Source: Terriglobia bacterium
GTDB taxonomy: Bacteria; Acidobacteriota; Terriglobia; Bryobacterales; Bryobacteraceae
DNA length: 64,000 bases
Reading direction: 5' to 3'
Assembly (NCBI GenBank): GCA_020073615.1
Contig: JAIQEX010000020.1
Span: forward strand, 1-64,000
In this document: positions 1 through 9,189 of the stretch, piece after piece
How the letters are laid out: each line of letters starts with the position of its first letter
How positions within the stretch are numbered: position 1 is the stretch's first letter
Notes under the pieces: generated by a model
Told to the model about the DNA's origin: nothing
Seen by the model: only the letters and a program-made list of their open reading frames with translations
Database searches by the model: none
Position numbers and translations under genes: made by a program

Positions 1-160
1 CTCCGCACTACCCTCCCGGAATTTCTCGCAACTCCCGCCAATCCCTCAATCCTCGTGAAATTCATCCGAGACAGGCTTGATCTGTCCAGAACCGAAGGAA
101 CCAGCTTGGCGGCATGAGTCGAAAACCTTCACATATCGGTACTCTCAAGGTTGAACTTGA

Positions 161-544
161 TCAGCTCGATGCGTTGATATTCGAGATCGAGGAGAGCGCC
201 GTCGATGCCGCGCTCGGTGGGGCGAGGTGTCCGGCCTGTTTGACGAACTCCGGCGCCCGCGAGCGCGCATCGCCCGCGCCCCAATAGTTCCCCCAATCGA
301 CCCATGGAGTGGCGCGGAACTGGAGCGCGCCGTCACCGCCGCGGCACAGCGCGGTAAAGGGCTGGACCTTGCCGTTGAATCTCCGGTTGCGCGAAGTGGC
401 GATGGGGCGAAAGCCGCTGCGCAGCAATTCGTCGCAGCCCTTCAACGACGCCAACTCGGCTTTCGCCGCTTCGGGCGGCGTCCGGCTGCACGCGGCAAGG
501 AACAGCGCCGCGGTAAGCAACAGCCGCCACGATGTTCCCCTCAT
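161..544 (-). CDS. Hypothetical lipoprotein
   Basis: ORF with signal peptide and lipobox-like LFLAACS; internal ATG at 544 preferred over 562. Confidence 0.5.
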   Translation of the reverse strand: MRGTSWRLLLTAALFLAACSRTPPEAAKAELASLKGCDELLRSGFRPIATSRNRRFNGKVQPFTALCRGGDGALQFRATPWVDWGNYWGAGDARSRAPEFVKQAGHLAPPSAASTALSSISNINASS

Positions 545-699
545 ACCCCTCCCAGACCCCAATAGCCGGTTCTATTCTCCATCAGGGGCCTATGGCGCGA
601 GTATGTCCGGCAACCCACGGCGGGCAAGCGTAGCTTGGCCCCTGCCGGCACTACTTAACGCCGACTCTGCGGCGGGCGGGTTCCTCCGTGGCGCCGATG

Positions 700-1164
700 C
701 TACGAAGCCGTCGTCTGCTCTACCTTCGCCGCTCCGGGCGTCATAGCCCTCTTCACCGCCGATCTCCTGACTGCCGCCTTCTTCTTCGGCTTCCCGGCCG
801 CTGACAGGGCGGCCGCCTTGGCGGCCCGGTAGGCTATCCATCGTTTCCTGGTGGCCGCAGCGATGCGCTCGCGGGCGGCGGCGCTCATGTGCCGTTTCTT
901 GGCCTTCTTGGCCGGCGCCCCTTTGGCCCGGTGGTACTCGGCCCACCGCTTTCTCTGCGCTGCCGCGATGCGGTTCTTGGCGGCCGCGCTCATCTTCCGC
1001 GGTTTCACGTTGGCAGCCGCCTGGCCGCCGGCACTCTGCGCCGGCACGCTCCCCCCGAGGCGGCTCTTGAGTTCCGCTATGTGACCGTTAATAGTTGTAA
1101 GCTGCGCCTGATACCCAATAAGTGCAGCTTCCAATAGGTCCTGATCGACTAGAGTTTTCGGCAT
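700..1164 (-). CDS. Lys/Arg/Ala-rich protein with two tandem SAAA(K/R)xRIAAAxRKRW motifs (putative DNA-binding)
   Basis: MPKTLVDQDLLEAALIGYQAQL start at 1164; two near-identical basic repeats in C-terminal half. Confidence 0.6.
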   Translation of the reverse strand: MPKTLVDQDLLEAALIGYQAQLTTINGHIAELKSRLGGSVPAQSAGGQAAANVKPRKMSAAAKNRIAAAQRKRWAEYHRAKGAPAKKAKKRHMSAAARERIAAATRKRWIAYRAAKAAALSAAGKPKKKAAVRRSAVKRAMTPGAAKVEQTTAS

Positions 1165-1461
1165 ACACCGACAGTATCGCATGGAGTGAGCCAAAATTAG
1201 CAAGCAAAAAAAGGGGGCGCCGCCTTTTTTCCGCCTGATCGGCCATTCCGAGCCACGCGCCGATGGTTTCATGAGAGTGAGTGGCGCGGCTTTTTGTAGG
1301 GCTACTGCTCGCGTGAATCCGCGATTTTCTTGACCGGCGGGGCCGCCCGCGGCCGGTCTCAGACGCGCCGGTGACGTCGAGGGGCACACGGCCGATTAAT
1401 CGCAGGTATGAAATAGAGTATCCTGACATAGGTTTGTCTGGAGGCGGAGGGCGGAATAGGT

Positions 1462-2103
1462 ATGCGGAAGTCAGCGCCATGGTCTCTCGTTTCGCTCACC
1501 GTGACAGTTCCCGTGCTTCTTCTGGTGGGGCGTGCCCAGGGTCCTTCTGAGGCGCCCACAATTGCTTTCGCGAGTTTTGCTCCCCTCCGACTACCGCCCG
1601 TCATACTCGCCCGGCGGCGCCGGATTGTATTCACTTCGCATCAAGCCGGCTCGGCCCATATCTACCGGGGTGCACCACGATGGCTCCGGCTTCGAGCGTT
1701 TGACCGGCGATCCGGCATTTGAAGATCAAGGCGTGCTTTCTCCGATGGCAGGTCTCTTGCGTTTGTTTCTACGCGCGGGGGCCACACGAATATTTGGCTG
1801 TTAGAGACATCGCGAACCGCAAACTCGGAATGGCCCAGGTGAGACGTCGTTTCCACATTGGGTTACGCCGTGGCCGCCGCTGCAACCGTGGCCGCCGGTT
1901 GCCGGCCGGATCGCGTTCACCAGCGCTGGGACAGGCTTCAAGGATGGGGCGGTACTGCATGCCCATAACAGGCAGCCGGATGGCGAGATGCATGTGATGA
2001 AATCGGACGGCTCCGATATTCGGAGGTTGACCGGGAACCAGTTTGAAGAGGGAACTCCGGCCTGGAGGCCATCGACCGTGGCGGGGCGGCGTGCCCGTAA
2101 CTG
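1462..2103 (+). pseudogene. Degenerate TolB/PD40 beta-propeller-like secreted protein
   Basis: Signal peptide MRKSAPWSLVSLTVTVPVLLLVGRAQ followed by PD40-like blocks (RIVFTSHQAGSAHIYR, HHDGSGFERLTGDPAFEDQ, GRSLAFVSTRGGHTNIWLLE, GRIAFTSAGTG...MHVMKSDGSDIRRLTGNQFEEGTPAWRP) spread over different frames. Confidence 0.75.
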
Positions 2104-2261
2104 AAGCTGGTATGGTCGCCTTGTTCGCTGCGATCGAGACTTGGAAGAAAATCGTTGAATCCCCGCAGCCACTCGGCAACGGCGACGGCCACGCGGCAGG
2201 AAGTGCAATCGGCGATCGACGCCGTGCAGCACCTGCGGTTCAAGTAGGATCGACCGCCCCC

Positions 2262-3506
2262 CTACTCATACCTCAGCGCATCTATCGGATTAATCCGCGA
2301 CGCCTTCACCGCCGGGTACAATCCGAACACCACGCCCACCACCACCGACACCCCGAACGCGATCACCACTGAGGCCGTGGTCACGATCGTCTTCCACTCC
2401 GCCGTGCGCGCGATCAGCCACGCCAGGAAGTAGCCGAAGCCGATCCCCATCAACCCGCCCGTCACCGGGATCAGCACCGACTCCGTCAGGAACTGGCGCA
2501 CAATGTCGAAACGCCGCGCCCCGATCGAGCGCCGTATGCCGATCTCGCGCGTCCGCTCCAGCACCGTCGCCAGCACGATGTTCATGATGCCGATGCCGCC
2601 CACCAGCAGCGAGATCGCCGCAATCGCCACCATTACGTAGGTGAAGATCGTCTGCGTGCGCTGCTGCGCCAGCAGGGCCGCCGGGATCGTCACCGTGAAA
2701 TCCTGCGTGTTGTGGTGCGTCGAGTTCAATACCGCCGTCACCACCTTCGCCGTCTCGATGCTGTCCGCCTTGGCGCTCAGGCGGATGTCGATGCCGTCCA
2801 GGTCGTCCTTCATCCCCGCCGACTGGTCCCAGTAGCGGTACTGAAATGTGTTCAGCGGAATGTACACGATGTTGTTGATGTCCTGCATCGTCCCGCCCGA
2901 CGATTGCGCCCCCGCCATCAACTGCTCGGCCAGCACCCCCACCACTTCCAGCCACGTGTCGTTGGCCTTCACGAATTTGCCCACCGCCGACGCGTACCCC
3001 AGCAGGTTCACCTTGGCCGCTTCCCCCAGCACGCACACTGCCGCGCTCGCCGCGTCGTCCGATTCGTCGAAGAACTTGCCCTCCGCCAGCCGCAAGCTGT
3101 GGATCAGCGCGTACGACGGACGCACCCCGTACAACTCCGGCATGTCGCGCGAGGGCTTGGGCAGCACTCGAGACGGATGCAGCGCGCGCCGCGCCGACAT
3201 GCTTTCCAGCCCCTCGATGTTGGCTTGCAGAATGCGCACGTCGCGGTCCGAGAGGCCCGGCGACGAGCGCCGCCGCTGCTGCAGCGCCTCCTGGCTGGTG
3301 GCCGGACGCGAGTCCACCAGCACGTTGCGCACGCCCAGTTGCTCGATGAAGCGCAGCGACTCCTCCTTCGCCCCCGAGCCGATGGCCAGCATGCCGATCA
3401 CCGAGCCCACTCCGAAGACGATGCCCAGCGCCGTGAGCAGCGTCCGCGTCTTCTGCGCGCGCAGGTTGGAAACCGCCTGGCCGATGTCCGAAAGGTTGAA
3501 GATCAT
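2262..3506 (-). CDS. MacB-like/FtsX-type ABC transporter permease
   Basis: MIFNLSDIGQAVSNLRAQKTRTLLTALGIVFGVGSVIGMLAIGSGA N-terminus and GGIGIMNIVLATVLERTREIGIRRSIGARRFDIVRQFLTESV core typical of MacB permease. Confidence 0.9.
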   Translation of the reverse strand: MIFNLSDIGQAVSNLRAQKTRTLLTALGIVFGVGSVIGMLAIGSGAKEESLRFIEQLGVRNVLVDSRPATSQEALQQRRRSSPGLSDRDVRILQANIEGLESMSARRALHPSRVLPKPSRDMPELYGVRPSYALIHSLRLAEGKFFDESDDAASAAVCVLGEAAKVNLLGYASAVGKFVKANDTWLEVVGVLAEQLMAGAQSSGGTMQDINNIVYIPLNTFQYRYWDQSAGMKDDLDGIDIRLSAKADSIETAKVVTAVLNSTHHNTQDFTVTIPAALLAQQRTQTIFTYVMVAIAAISLLVGGIGIMNIVLATVLERTREIGIRRSIGARRFDIVRQFLTESVLIPVTGGLMGIGFGYFLAWLIARTAEWKTIVTTASVVIAFGVSVVVGVVFGLYPAVKASRINPIDALRYE

Positions 3507-4783
3507 TGCTGGAGCGCCTTCATGGCGCCTTGCTTCTGGTTGGCTGGTTTGTTCTGCTGGTCGGGATTGGACATGGCCACCAGCGCGCCTTCGGGAATGC
3601 CGGTCAGCACCGCCTGGCTCTCGCTGCGCCGCACCAGCGTCACGTCGTGCGGCATGAACCCGTTGGGCGTCTGCCGGTAGACGTAGGTGCGGCCGTCGCT
3701 TTCGAACAGCGCCTGCGAGGGCACCCAGGTCACGTTCTCCAGCGTCTCCACGGTGATCACCATGTTGGAGGTCATGCCCGGACGCAGTTCGGGCCCCGGC
3801 TTGTCGAGCGAGATGCGGCACTCGAAGTGGCGATCCCACGGCGACCCGGTCGTGCCCCCGAGGTTCTTCACGTGCCCCGCGAACGCTTTTCCGGCCAGTG
3901 CCACCACGGCCACGGTCACCGGCTGTCCCACCGAAAGATGCCCGCGGTCCAGCTCCCCGACGTTGGCGCTCACTTCCCAGTTCTTGAGGTCGGGGATCTG
4001 CGCCACCGCCATGCCGGCGCGCGCGTTGTCGCCAAGCTGGAACGGCATCAACTGCATGCCCCAGAACATCATGTTCATGTTGGTGTTCTGCTGCACGTTC
4101 ACATAGCCGCCGGTCTTGGCCTTCAAGGTCATGCTGTCGATGTTTTTCTGCGCCGTCTCGGCCGTGACCTTGGCTTTGTTCTCGGCCGCTTTCTGAATAG
4201 CCACCCCGGCGGACATAGTCGCTTTCTTGTTGGCCACGTCCTGTTGCGCCTGGTGCAGCCGGTTCTGCGCCTGCTCCAGCGCGATTTCGTTCTGGCGCGC
4301 TTTGATGGCCGGCACGGTGGGGTTCTTCTTGACTTCCAGTTCCGCCAGCTTCACGTCGCCGCCCGTGGACAGCAGGGTGTATTGCGTCTCCGCATCGGTG
4401 GCCTCGCTGGTGGCTTCGGCCTGGATCACCTGCTGTTCGGCTTCGGCCAAGTCGGCCTGGGCCTCGCGCAGATTGAACTCCTGGGTCGTGGTGTCGAACT
4501 GCACCACCATGTCGCCCGGCTCCACCACTTCTCCGGGTTCGCGCAGATAGGTGATGGCCATGTCGGTGCCGCCGATCATGGGCGCGGTCAGCATCTCCGA
4601 GTTGCCGCCCTGCAGCTCGCCGCGCGCCGCCACCGTGATGGTCACACTGCCGCGCTTGACGCGCGTCGCGGGAATCTCGGCGCGGGCTTCGGCCGTGGCC
4701 GTCTTCACCAGCCGCGACACGCCCCACGCGCCGGCCCCCAGAATCACGGCCGCGGACACCGCAATCAGAATGCGCTTCTTCAT
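3503..4783 (-). CDS. HlyD/MacA-family periplasmic adaptor subunit
   Basis: N-terminal TM, long coiled-coil, lipoyl/beta-barrel segments; 4-bp overlap with permease gene. Confidence 0.88.
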   Translation of the reverse strand: MKKRILIAVSAAVILGAGAWGVSRLVKTATAEARAEIPATRVKRGSVTITVAARGELQGGNSEMLTAPMIGGTDMAITYLREPGEVVEPGDMVVQFDTTTQEFNLREAQADLAEAEQQVIQAEATSEATDAETQYTLLSTGGDVKLAELEVKKNPTVPAIKARQNEIALEQAQNRLHQAQQDVANKKATMSAGVAIQKAAENKAKVTAETAQKNIDSMTLKAKTGGYVNVQQNTNMNMMFWGMQLMPFQLGDNARAGMAVAQIPDLKNWEVSANVGELDRGHLSVGQPVTVAVVALAGKAFAGHVKNLGGTTGSPWDRHFECRISLDKPGPELRPGMTSNMVITVETLENVTWVPSQALFESDGRTYVYRQTPNGFMPHDVTLVRRSESQAVLTGIPEGALVAMSNPDQQNKPANQKQGAMKALQQ

Positions 4784-6027
4784 TTCTTCTGGTCCTTCTT
4801 CTCCACGTCCACCAGCGCCACCAGCGCACCCGCGGGAACGCCCGTGACCGCCACTTCATCGGGATTGCGGGCCTGCACCTGGACTTCCACCGGCCGGTAA
4901 CGGTTCCCCTGGGAGAGGTACACCACCGGCTTTCCGGCGTGCGTGAACAGCGCCTTGGCGGGAATGCTGATGGCGTTCGGAATGCGGTTGATGATGATAT
5001 CGATGCCGCCGTTCATGCCCGGACGCAGGCGGCTGTCGGGCTTGGGGATGGCGGCATACGCGTGGAAGCTCTTGGTGGGCGGCCACTCGAAACTCAGCTC
5101 GGCCAGGAGCGAGATGTGGCCGATCTTGCCGGGCATGGTCAGCTCGGGCAGCGAGTCGATGCGCACGCGCACATCCTGGTCCATGCCGATGCGGCCGCGG
5201 TCGGTCTCCTCCACTTTGGCGTCCATCTCGAGGGTGGCCAGGTCGGGCATCTCCGCCAGCACGCCGCCCGGCCAGACGTTGTCGCCCACTTTGAACGGCT
5301 TGGCATTCATCCAGCCGTTGGAGTAATTGGGCTCGAAGATCAGAAACCCGGCCAGCGGCGCCTTGATCTCCATCTGCGCGATGCGCGATTTCATGAGGCT
5401 CACGTCGGACTGCGCCTGGTCGCGCACGCGCGTCAGCGAGGCAATCTTCGAGCGGTCGCTGGCCGCGTGGAGATCCACCGTAGCCTGCTCCACCTTCAGC
5501 TTCTGCTCGGCGATGCCCAGGTCCACCTTCGCCTCTTCGCCCTCGATTTTGCTCTTGATCTCGGAAAGCGAAACCTGCAGCTTCGCCTTCTCCAGGGCGA
5601 ACTGCGCGTCCGCCAGGTCGCTCTTATCCTGCTCGGCGGTGATGCGCGCTTGCGCCACCGCCTGGTCGAGTGTGGCCTGCGCCTGCCGCAGCGCCGCATC
5701 CTTCTGCTGTAGTTGCTGTTCCGAGGAGCTGGAATCGAACTTCACGATGGTTTCGCCCGCCTTGATGGCTTCGCCGGCCGCGGCCAGCCAGGCGATGCGC
5801 GGCTGGGGAACCATGGGCACGTAGATTTCCACCGAGCGGCTGGCGCGCAACTCGCCGCGGCAGCGGATGATCACCTGGAAGTCGCCCTTGCGCGCCGGGG
5901 CTACCGGAAACGTGACGCTGGCCTGCACCTTGCTCAGGCGATACACTCCCGCCGAGGCTCCGCCCAGCGCCACCAGCACTCCCAGCAGCGTGAACCAGAA
6001 CCGCACCCTACGCGCCCGTGCGCTCAT
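4780..6027 (-). CDS. HlyD/MacA-family periplasmic adaptor subunit
   Basis: Same architecture as neighbour (SVEIYVPMVPQPRIAWLAAAGEAIKAGETIVKFDSS); 4-bp overlap. Confidence 0.85.
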   Translation of the reverse strand: MSARARRVRFWFTLLGVLVALGGASAGVYRLSKVQASVTFPVAPARKGDFQVIIRCRGELRASRSVEIYVPMVPQPRIAWLAAAGEAIKAGETIVKFDSSSSEQQLQQKDAALRQAQATLDQAVAQARITAEQDKSDLADAQFALEKAKLQVSLSEIKSKIEGEEAKVDLGIAEQKLKVEQATVDLHAASDRSKIASLTRVRDQAQSDVSLMKSRIAQMEIKAPLAGFLIFEPNYSNGWMNAKPFKVGDNVWPGGVLAEMPDLATLEMDAKVEETDRGRIGMDQDVRVRIDSLPELTMPGKIGHISLLAELSFEWPPTKSFHAYAAIPKPDSRLRPGMNGGIDIIINRIPNAISIPAKALFTHAGKPVVYLSQGNRYRPVEVQVQARNPDEVAVTGVPAGALVALVDVEKKDQKK

Positions 6028-7046
6028 TGCTTGCCTCCGGGAGATTCCACCACCACGGCGGCCGAAAGATCGGGCATCACGTGCGGGTCCGCCTTATCCA
6101 GCTTGAAGACCGCGGTGAACGTCTTGATGGGGCTGCCCAGGGCCGACGAGGCCACCGGGCTGGCAAACTCGAAATGCGCGGGCAGCACCAGGTCGGGATA
6201 GGCGTCCAGGTAGACGGTGGCGTGGGTGCCGGGGGTGAGGGCGGCGCCGTCCGGTTCGCCCACCATGCAGCGCACCAGCATTTCGGCGGGGTCGAAGATG
6301 GCCACGATGGGCTGCCCCCGCCAGAGCTGGTCGCCTTCCTGGGGGTGGCCCATGGAGCTGTTGCGAAACACGTTCTGGTGCGCCACCATGCCGGAAAGCG
6401 TGGCGTGGATCTCCAGCCGGCGCATGTTGGATTGCGCGCGCTCGAGGGCCACCCGCTGGCGGTCGCGCTGCAATTCCAGGATGCGCAGGGCGGCCGCATC
6501 GGCTTTGTCGTGCAGGGCGTTGGATTTGGTGAGGCTCTCCACGTGCTGGCGTGCAATTCCCGCCTTGACTTCGTCCTGCTGGCGCTCGATTTCGCTGAGC
6601 ACCGGTCCTTTCTTAAGCTCGATGAGCGCCTTGTCGCGGTCGGCTTCGGCCTGCTTGAGATCGGCGGTGCGCTTCTCGGCGTCGGCGCGGTTCTGGGCGC
6701 GTTTCTGGTCCACCTGGTGTCCCAGATCGTCGAACTTGGCCTGTGCGTCGCGGGCGTTGTCTACCTGCTGGGTATTGTCGAAGGTGGCGATGAGATCTCC
6801 TTCCTTGACGCGCGATCCGTTGGGAATCAGCTTGGTCAGGGTCATGGCGCCGCCCTGTCCCTGGATCTGCGGCACCGTCACCTTGAAGGAGTGGACCGCC
6901 TGCACCGTGCCGGTGACGCGCACTTCGCGCTTGGGGGGCGCCGTTTCCCGCGCCGGAGGCGGGGACGCGGCATGGGTGGTGGAAGGAGTCGAGCGGCTGC
7001 ACGAGACGAGAAGCAGCAGCGGCACCGCCGCCGCGAGTGGACGCAC
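6024..7046 (-). CDS. HlyD-family adaptor, lipoprotein-like N-terminus
   Basis: LLLVSCSRS lipobox; GTVQAVHSFKVTVPQIQGQGG...GSRVKEGDLIATFDNTQQVD adaptor motif; 4-bp overlap. Confidence 0.82.
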   Translation of the reverse strand: MRPLAAAVPLLLLVSCSRSTPSTTHAASPPPARETAPPKREVRVTGTVQAVHSFKVTVPQIQGQGGAMTLTKLIPNGSRVKEGDLIATFDNTQQVDNARDAQAKFDDLGHQVDQKRAQNRADAEKRTADLKQAEADRDKALIELKKGPVLSEIERQQDEVKAGIARQHVESLTKSNALHDKADAAALRILELQRDRQRVALERAQSNMRRLEIHATLSGMVAHQNVFRNSSMGHPQEGDQLWRGQPIVAIFDPAEMLVRCMVGEPDGAALTPGTHATVYLDAYPDLVLPAHFEFASPVASSALGSPIKTFTAVFKLDKADPHVMPDLSAAVVVESPGGKQ

Positions 7047-7165
7047 ACAACACCTCCGTTAGAGATCTCGCAGATTAGACGCCGCTCCCGGCGGAATGGT
7101 TGATAGGAATTGCAGGTGCAAGTGGCGGCGATAGTGCTAGTACTTCCGGCAGTGGAGCATCGGAG

Positions 7166-7181
7166 TTCCAAAATATTGGAA
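7166..7181. promoter_or_regulatory. Palindromic operator-like site TTCCAAAATATTGGAA
   Basis: Inverted repeat TTCCAA-N4-TTGGAA immediately upstream of a TTGGAT-N16-TATATT promoter-like sequence (7190-7217). Confidence 0.45.
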
Positions 7182-7272
7182 TTTGGCTCTTGGATTGGCC
7201 GGGAATTGTGATATATTCAGCACAAATCCATCGCAGAACGGGTGGAGCCGGAAGTACGGGGATTGATCGGAA

Positions 7273-9189
7273 ATGTGTGGTATCGCGGGGTTTACACGCC
7301 TGAACGGGGCGGCTGACAGAGGCGTAGCGCATCGTATCGCCGGGAGCCTGTACCATCGCGGACCCGACCAGCAAGGGGTCTTCGAGGGCAGCGAAGCGAC
7401 GTTGTGCGCCGTGCGGCTGAAGATCATCGACCTCGAGGGCGGCGATCAGCCCATGTCGAGCGACGATGGCGATACCGTCATCGCCTTCAACGGCGAGGTT
7501 TACAATCACCGCGAAATCCGTGCGGAGTTGGAGGAAATGGGCCACCGTTTTCGGTCCAACTGCGACACGGAAACCGTGCTGCGGGCATTCCTCCAGTGGG
7601 ATACGGAATGCTTCTCGCGCATGCGGGGGATGTTCGCCGTGGCGCTGTGGACCGAGTCGCGCAAGCGGCTGGTGCTGGTGCGCGACCGCATGGGGATCAA
7701 GCCGCTGTATTACTGCCGGCGCGGCGGCGACGTCTGTTTTGGCTCGGAGCTGAAGGCCATTCTGGAGCATCCCGGCGTTTCGCGGCAGCTCGACCTGGAG
7801 GCCCTGGATACGTACCTTTCGGTGAACTACGTTCCGGGACCGCACACCCTGATCGAGGGCATCCGCAAAGTCCCGCCGGGGCACCTTCTGGAATGGCGGC
7901 ACGGCCGGCTCTGGATCGAGCGGTGGTGGAAACCGGCGGAGAAGACCGGGCGGCGGCACACCCTCGAATCGGCCAAGGAGGAGCTGGACTGGCTGCTGCG
8001 CGACTCGGTCCGCGAGCACCTGGCGGCCGACGTTCCGCTGGGTGTGTGGGCTTCCGGGGGCCTGGATTCCTCCACGATCCTGCACTACGCCGCCATGGCG
8101 GGCGCCGGGCGGCTGAAGACCTTCTCGGTTTCCTTTGCCGGGCGCAGCTTCGACGAAAGCCGGTACTTTCGCGAGATCGCGCGGTTGTACGGGACGGAGC
8201 ACCACGAGTTCGATCTGAACCCGGATGTGGAACTGCAGAGCGCGATCGAGGATTTCGCCTATTACTCGGATGAGCCAAGCGCCGATGCGGGCGCGCTGCC
8301 GGTGTGGTACCTCTCGCGCATGAGCCGCCGCCACGTCACGGTGGCGCTCTCCGGGGAAGGGGCGGACGAGCTTTTCGGCGGGTATGTCACCTATCTAGCC
8401 GACCGGCTGGCGCGGCCGTTCCGCCTGGTGCCGGGGGGGCTGCGGCGGCTGATGCGGGGCGCGCTAGACCGGTACCTGCCGGTTTCCGACGAGAAGATCA
8501 GCCTGGAGTACAAGCTGAAGCGCTGGATCGAAGGGAGCTGGCTACATCCCGACGAAGCGCACTTCTTCTGGAACGGGACGTTCTCCAATGCACAGCGGCA
8601 GCAGATCCGGCCCGGGGCGAACGGGAACGGGTTGCGCAGGCTGGTGGACCGCTTGGGGCTGGACGCGAGCGGCATCGTGGACCGGTATCTGCAAGTGGAT
8701 CAGAACTACTACCTGCCGGACGACATTCTGTACAAGACGGACCGCATGAGCATGGCGCATTCCCTCGAGGTGCGGCCGCCGTTTCTGGACCACCGCATCG
8801 TGGAGTTCGCCGCTTCCCTGCCCCAGAACCTGAAGATCCGGGGATTCCAGCAGAAGTTCGTCCTGAAGGAACTGATGCGCGGAAAGCTGCCGGAGGCGGT
8901 GCTCGATCGCCAGAAAGCCGGCTTCGATATTCCGACCCACGACTGGTTCCGCGGGACGCTGCGCGGTTTGTTGATGGACACGCTGACGCCGGAAGCGATC
9001 CGGGCGACGGGGATTTTCGACGCGGGCGCAATTCAATCGCTGGTACGCGATCATATGGAGAGGCGCATCAACGCCGGATATCACTTATGGGGCCTGCTGA
9101 CGCTTTTCCTGTGGATGAAGAGGTGGAAGGTGGAGATCGCGCCACCGGAAGCGGCGCGGGAAGCGGCTCGCGCGCTCGCTACCAGATAA
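7273..9189 (+). CDS. asnB: Asparagine synthase (glutamine-hydrolysing)
   Basis: MCGIAGF N-terminal Ntn class II GATase; SGGLDSST PP-loop motif. Confidence 0.95.
   Translation: MCGIAGFTRLNGAADRGVAHRIAGSLYHRGPDQQGVFEGSEATLCAVRLKIIDLEGGDQPMSSDDGDTVIAFNGEVYNHREIRAELEEMGHRFRSNCDTETVLRAFLQWDTECFSRMRGMFAVALWTESRKRLVLVRDRMGIKPLYYCRRGGDVCFGSELKAILEHPGVSRQLDLEALDTYLSVNYVPGPHTLIEGIRKVPPGHLLEWRHGRLWIERWWKPAEKTGRRHTLESAKEELDWLLRDSVREHLAADVPLGVWASGGLDSSTILHYAAMAGAGRLKTFSVSFAGRSFDESRYFREIARLYGTEHHEFDLNPDVELQSAIEDFAYYSDEPSADAGALPVWYLSRMSRRHVTVALSGEGADELFGGYVTYLADRLARPFRLVPGGLRRLMRGALDRYLPVSDEKISLEYKLKRWIEGSWLHPDEAHFFWNGTFSNAQRQQIRPGANGNGLRRLVDRLGLDASGIVDRYLQVDQNYYLPDDILYKTDRMSMAHSLEVRPPFLDHRIVEFAASLPQNLKIRGFQQKFVLKELMRGKLPEAVLDRQKAGFDIPTHDWFRGTLRGLLMDTLTPEAIRATGIFDAGAIQSLVRDHMERRINAGYHLWGLLTLFLWMKRWKVEIAPPEAAREAARALATR

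Noticed and set aside
2262-4859. 865-aa ORF as a single fusion protein
   Set aside because: N-terminal half is an out-of-frame reading of the adaptor gene; genuine permease starts at 3506.
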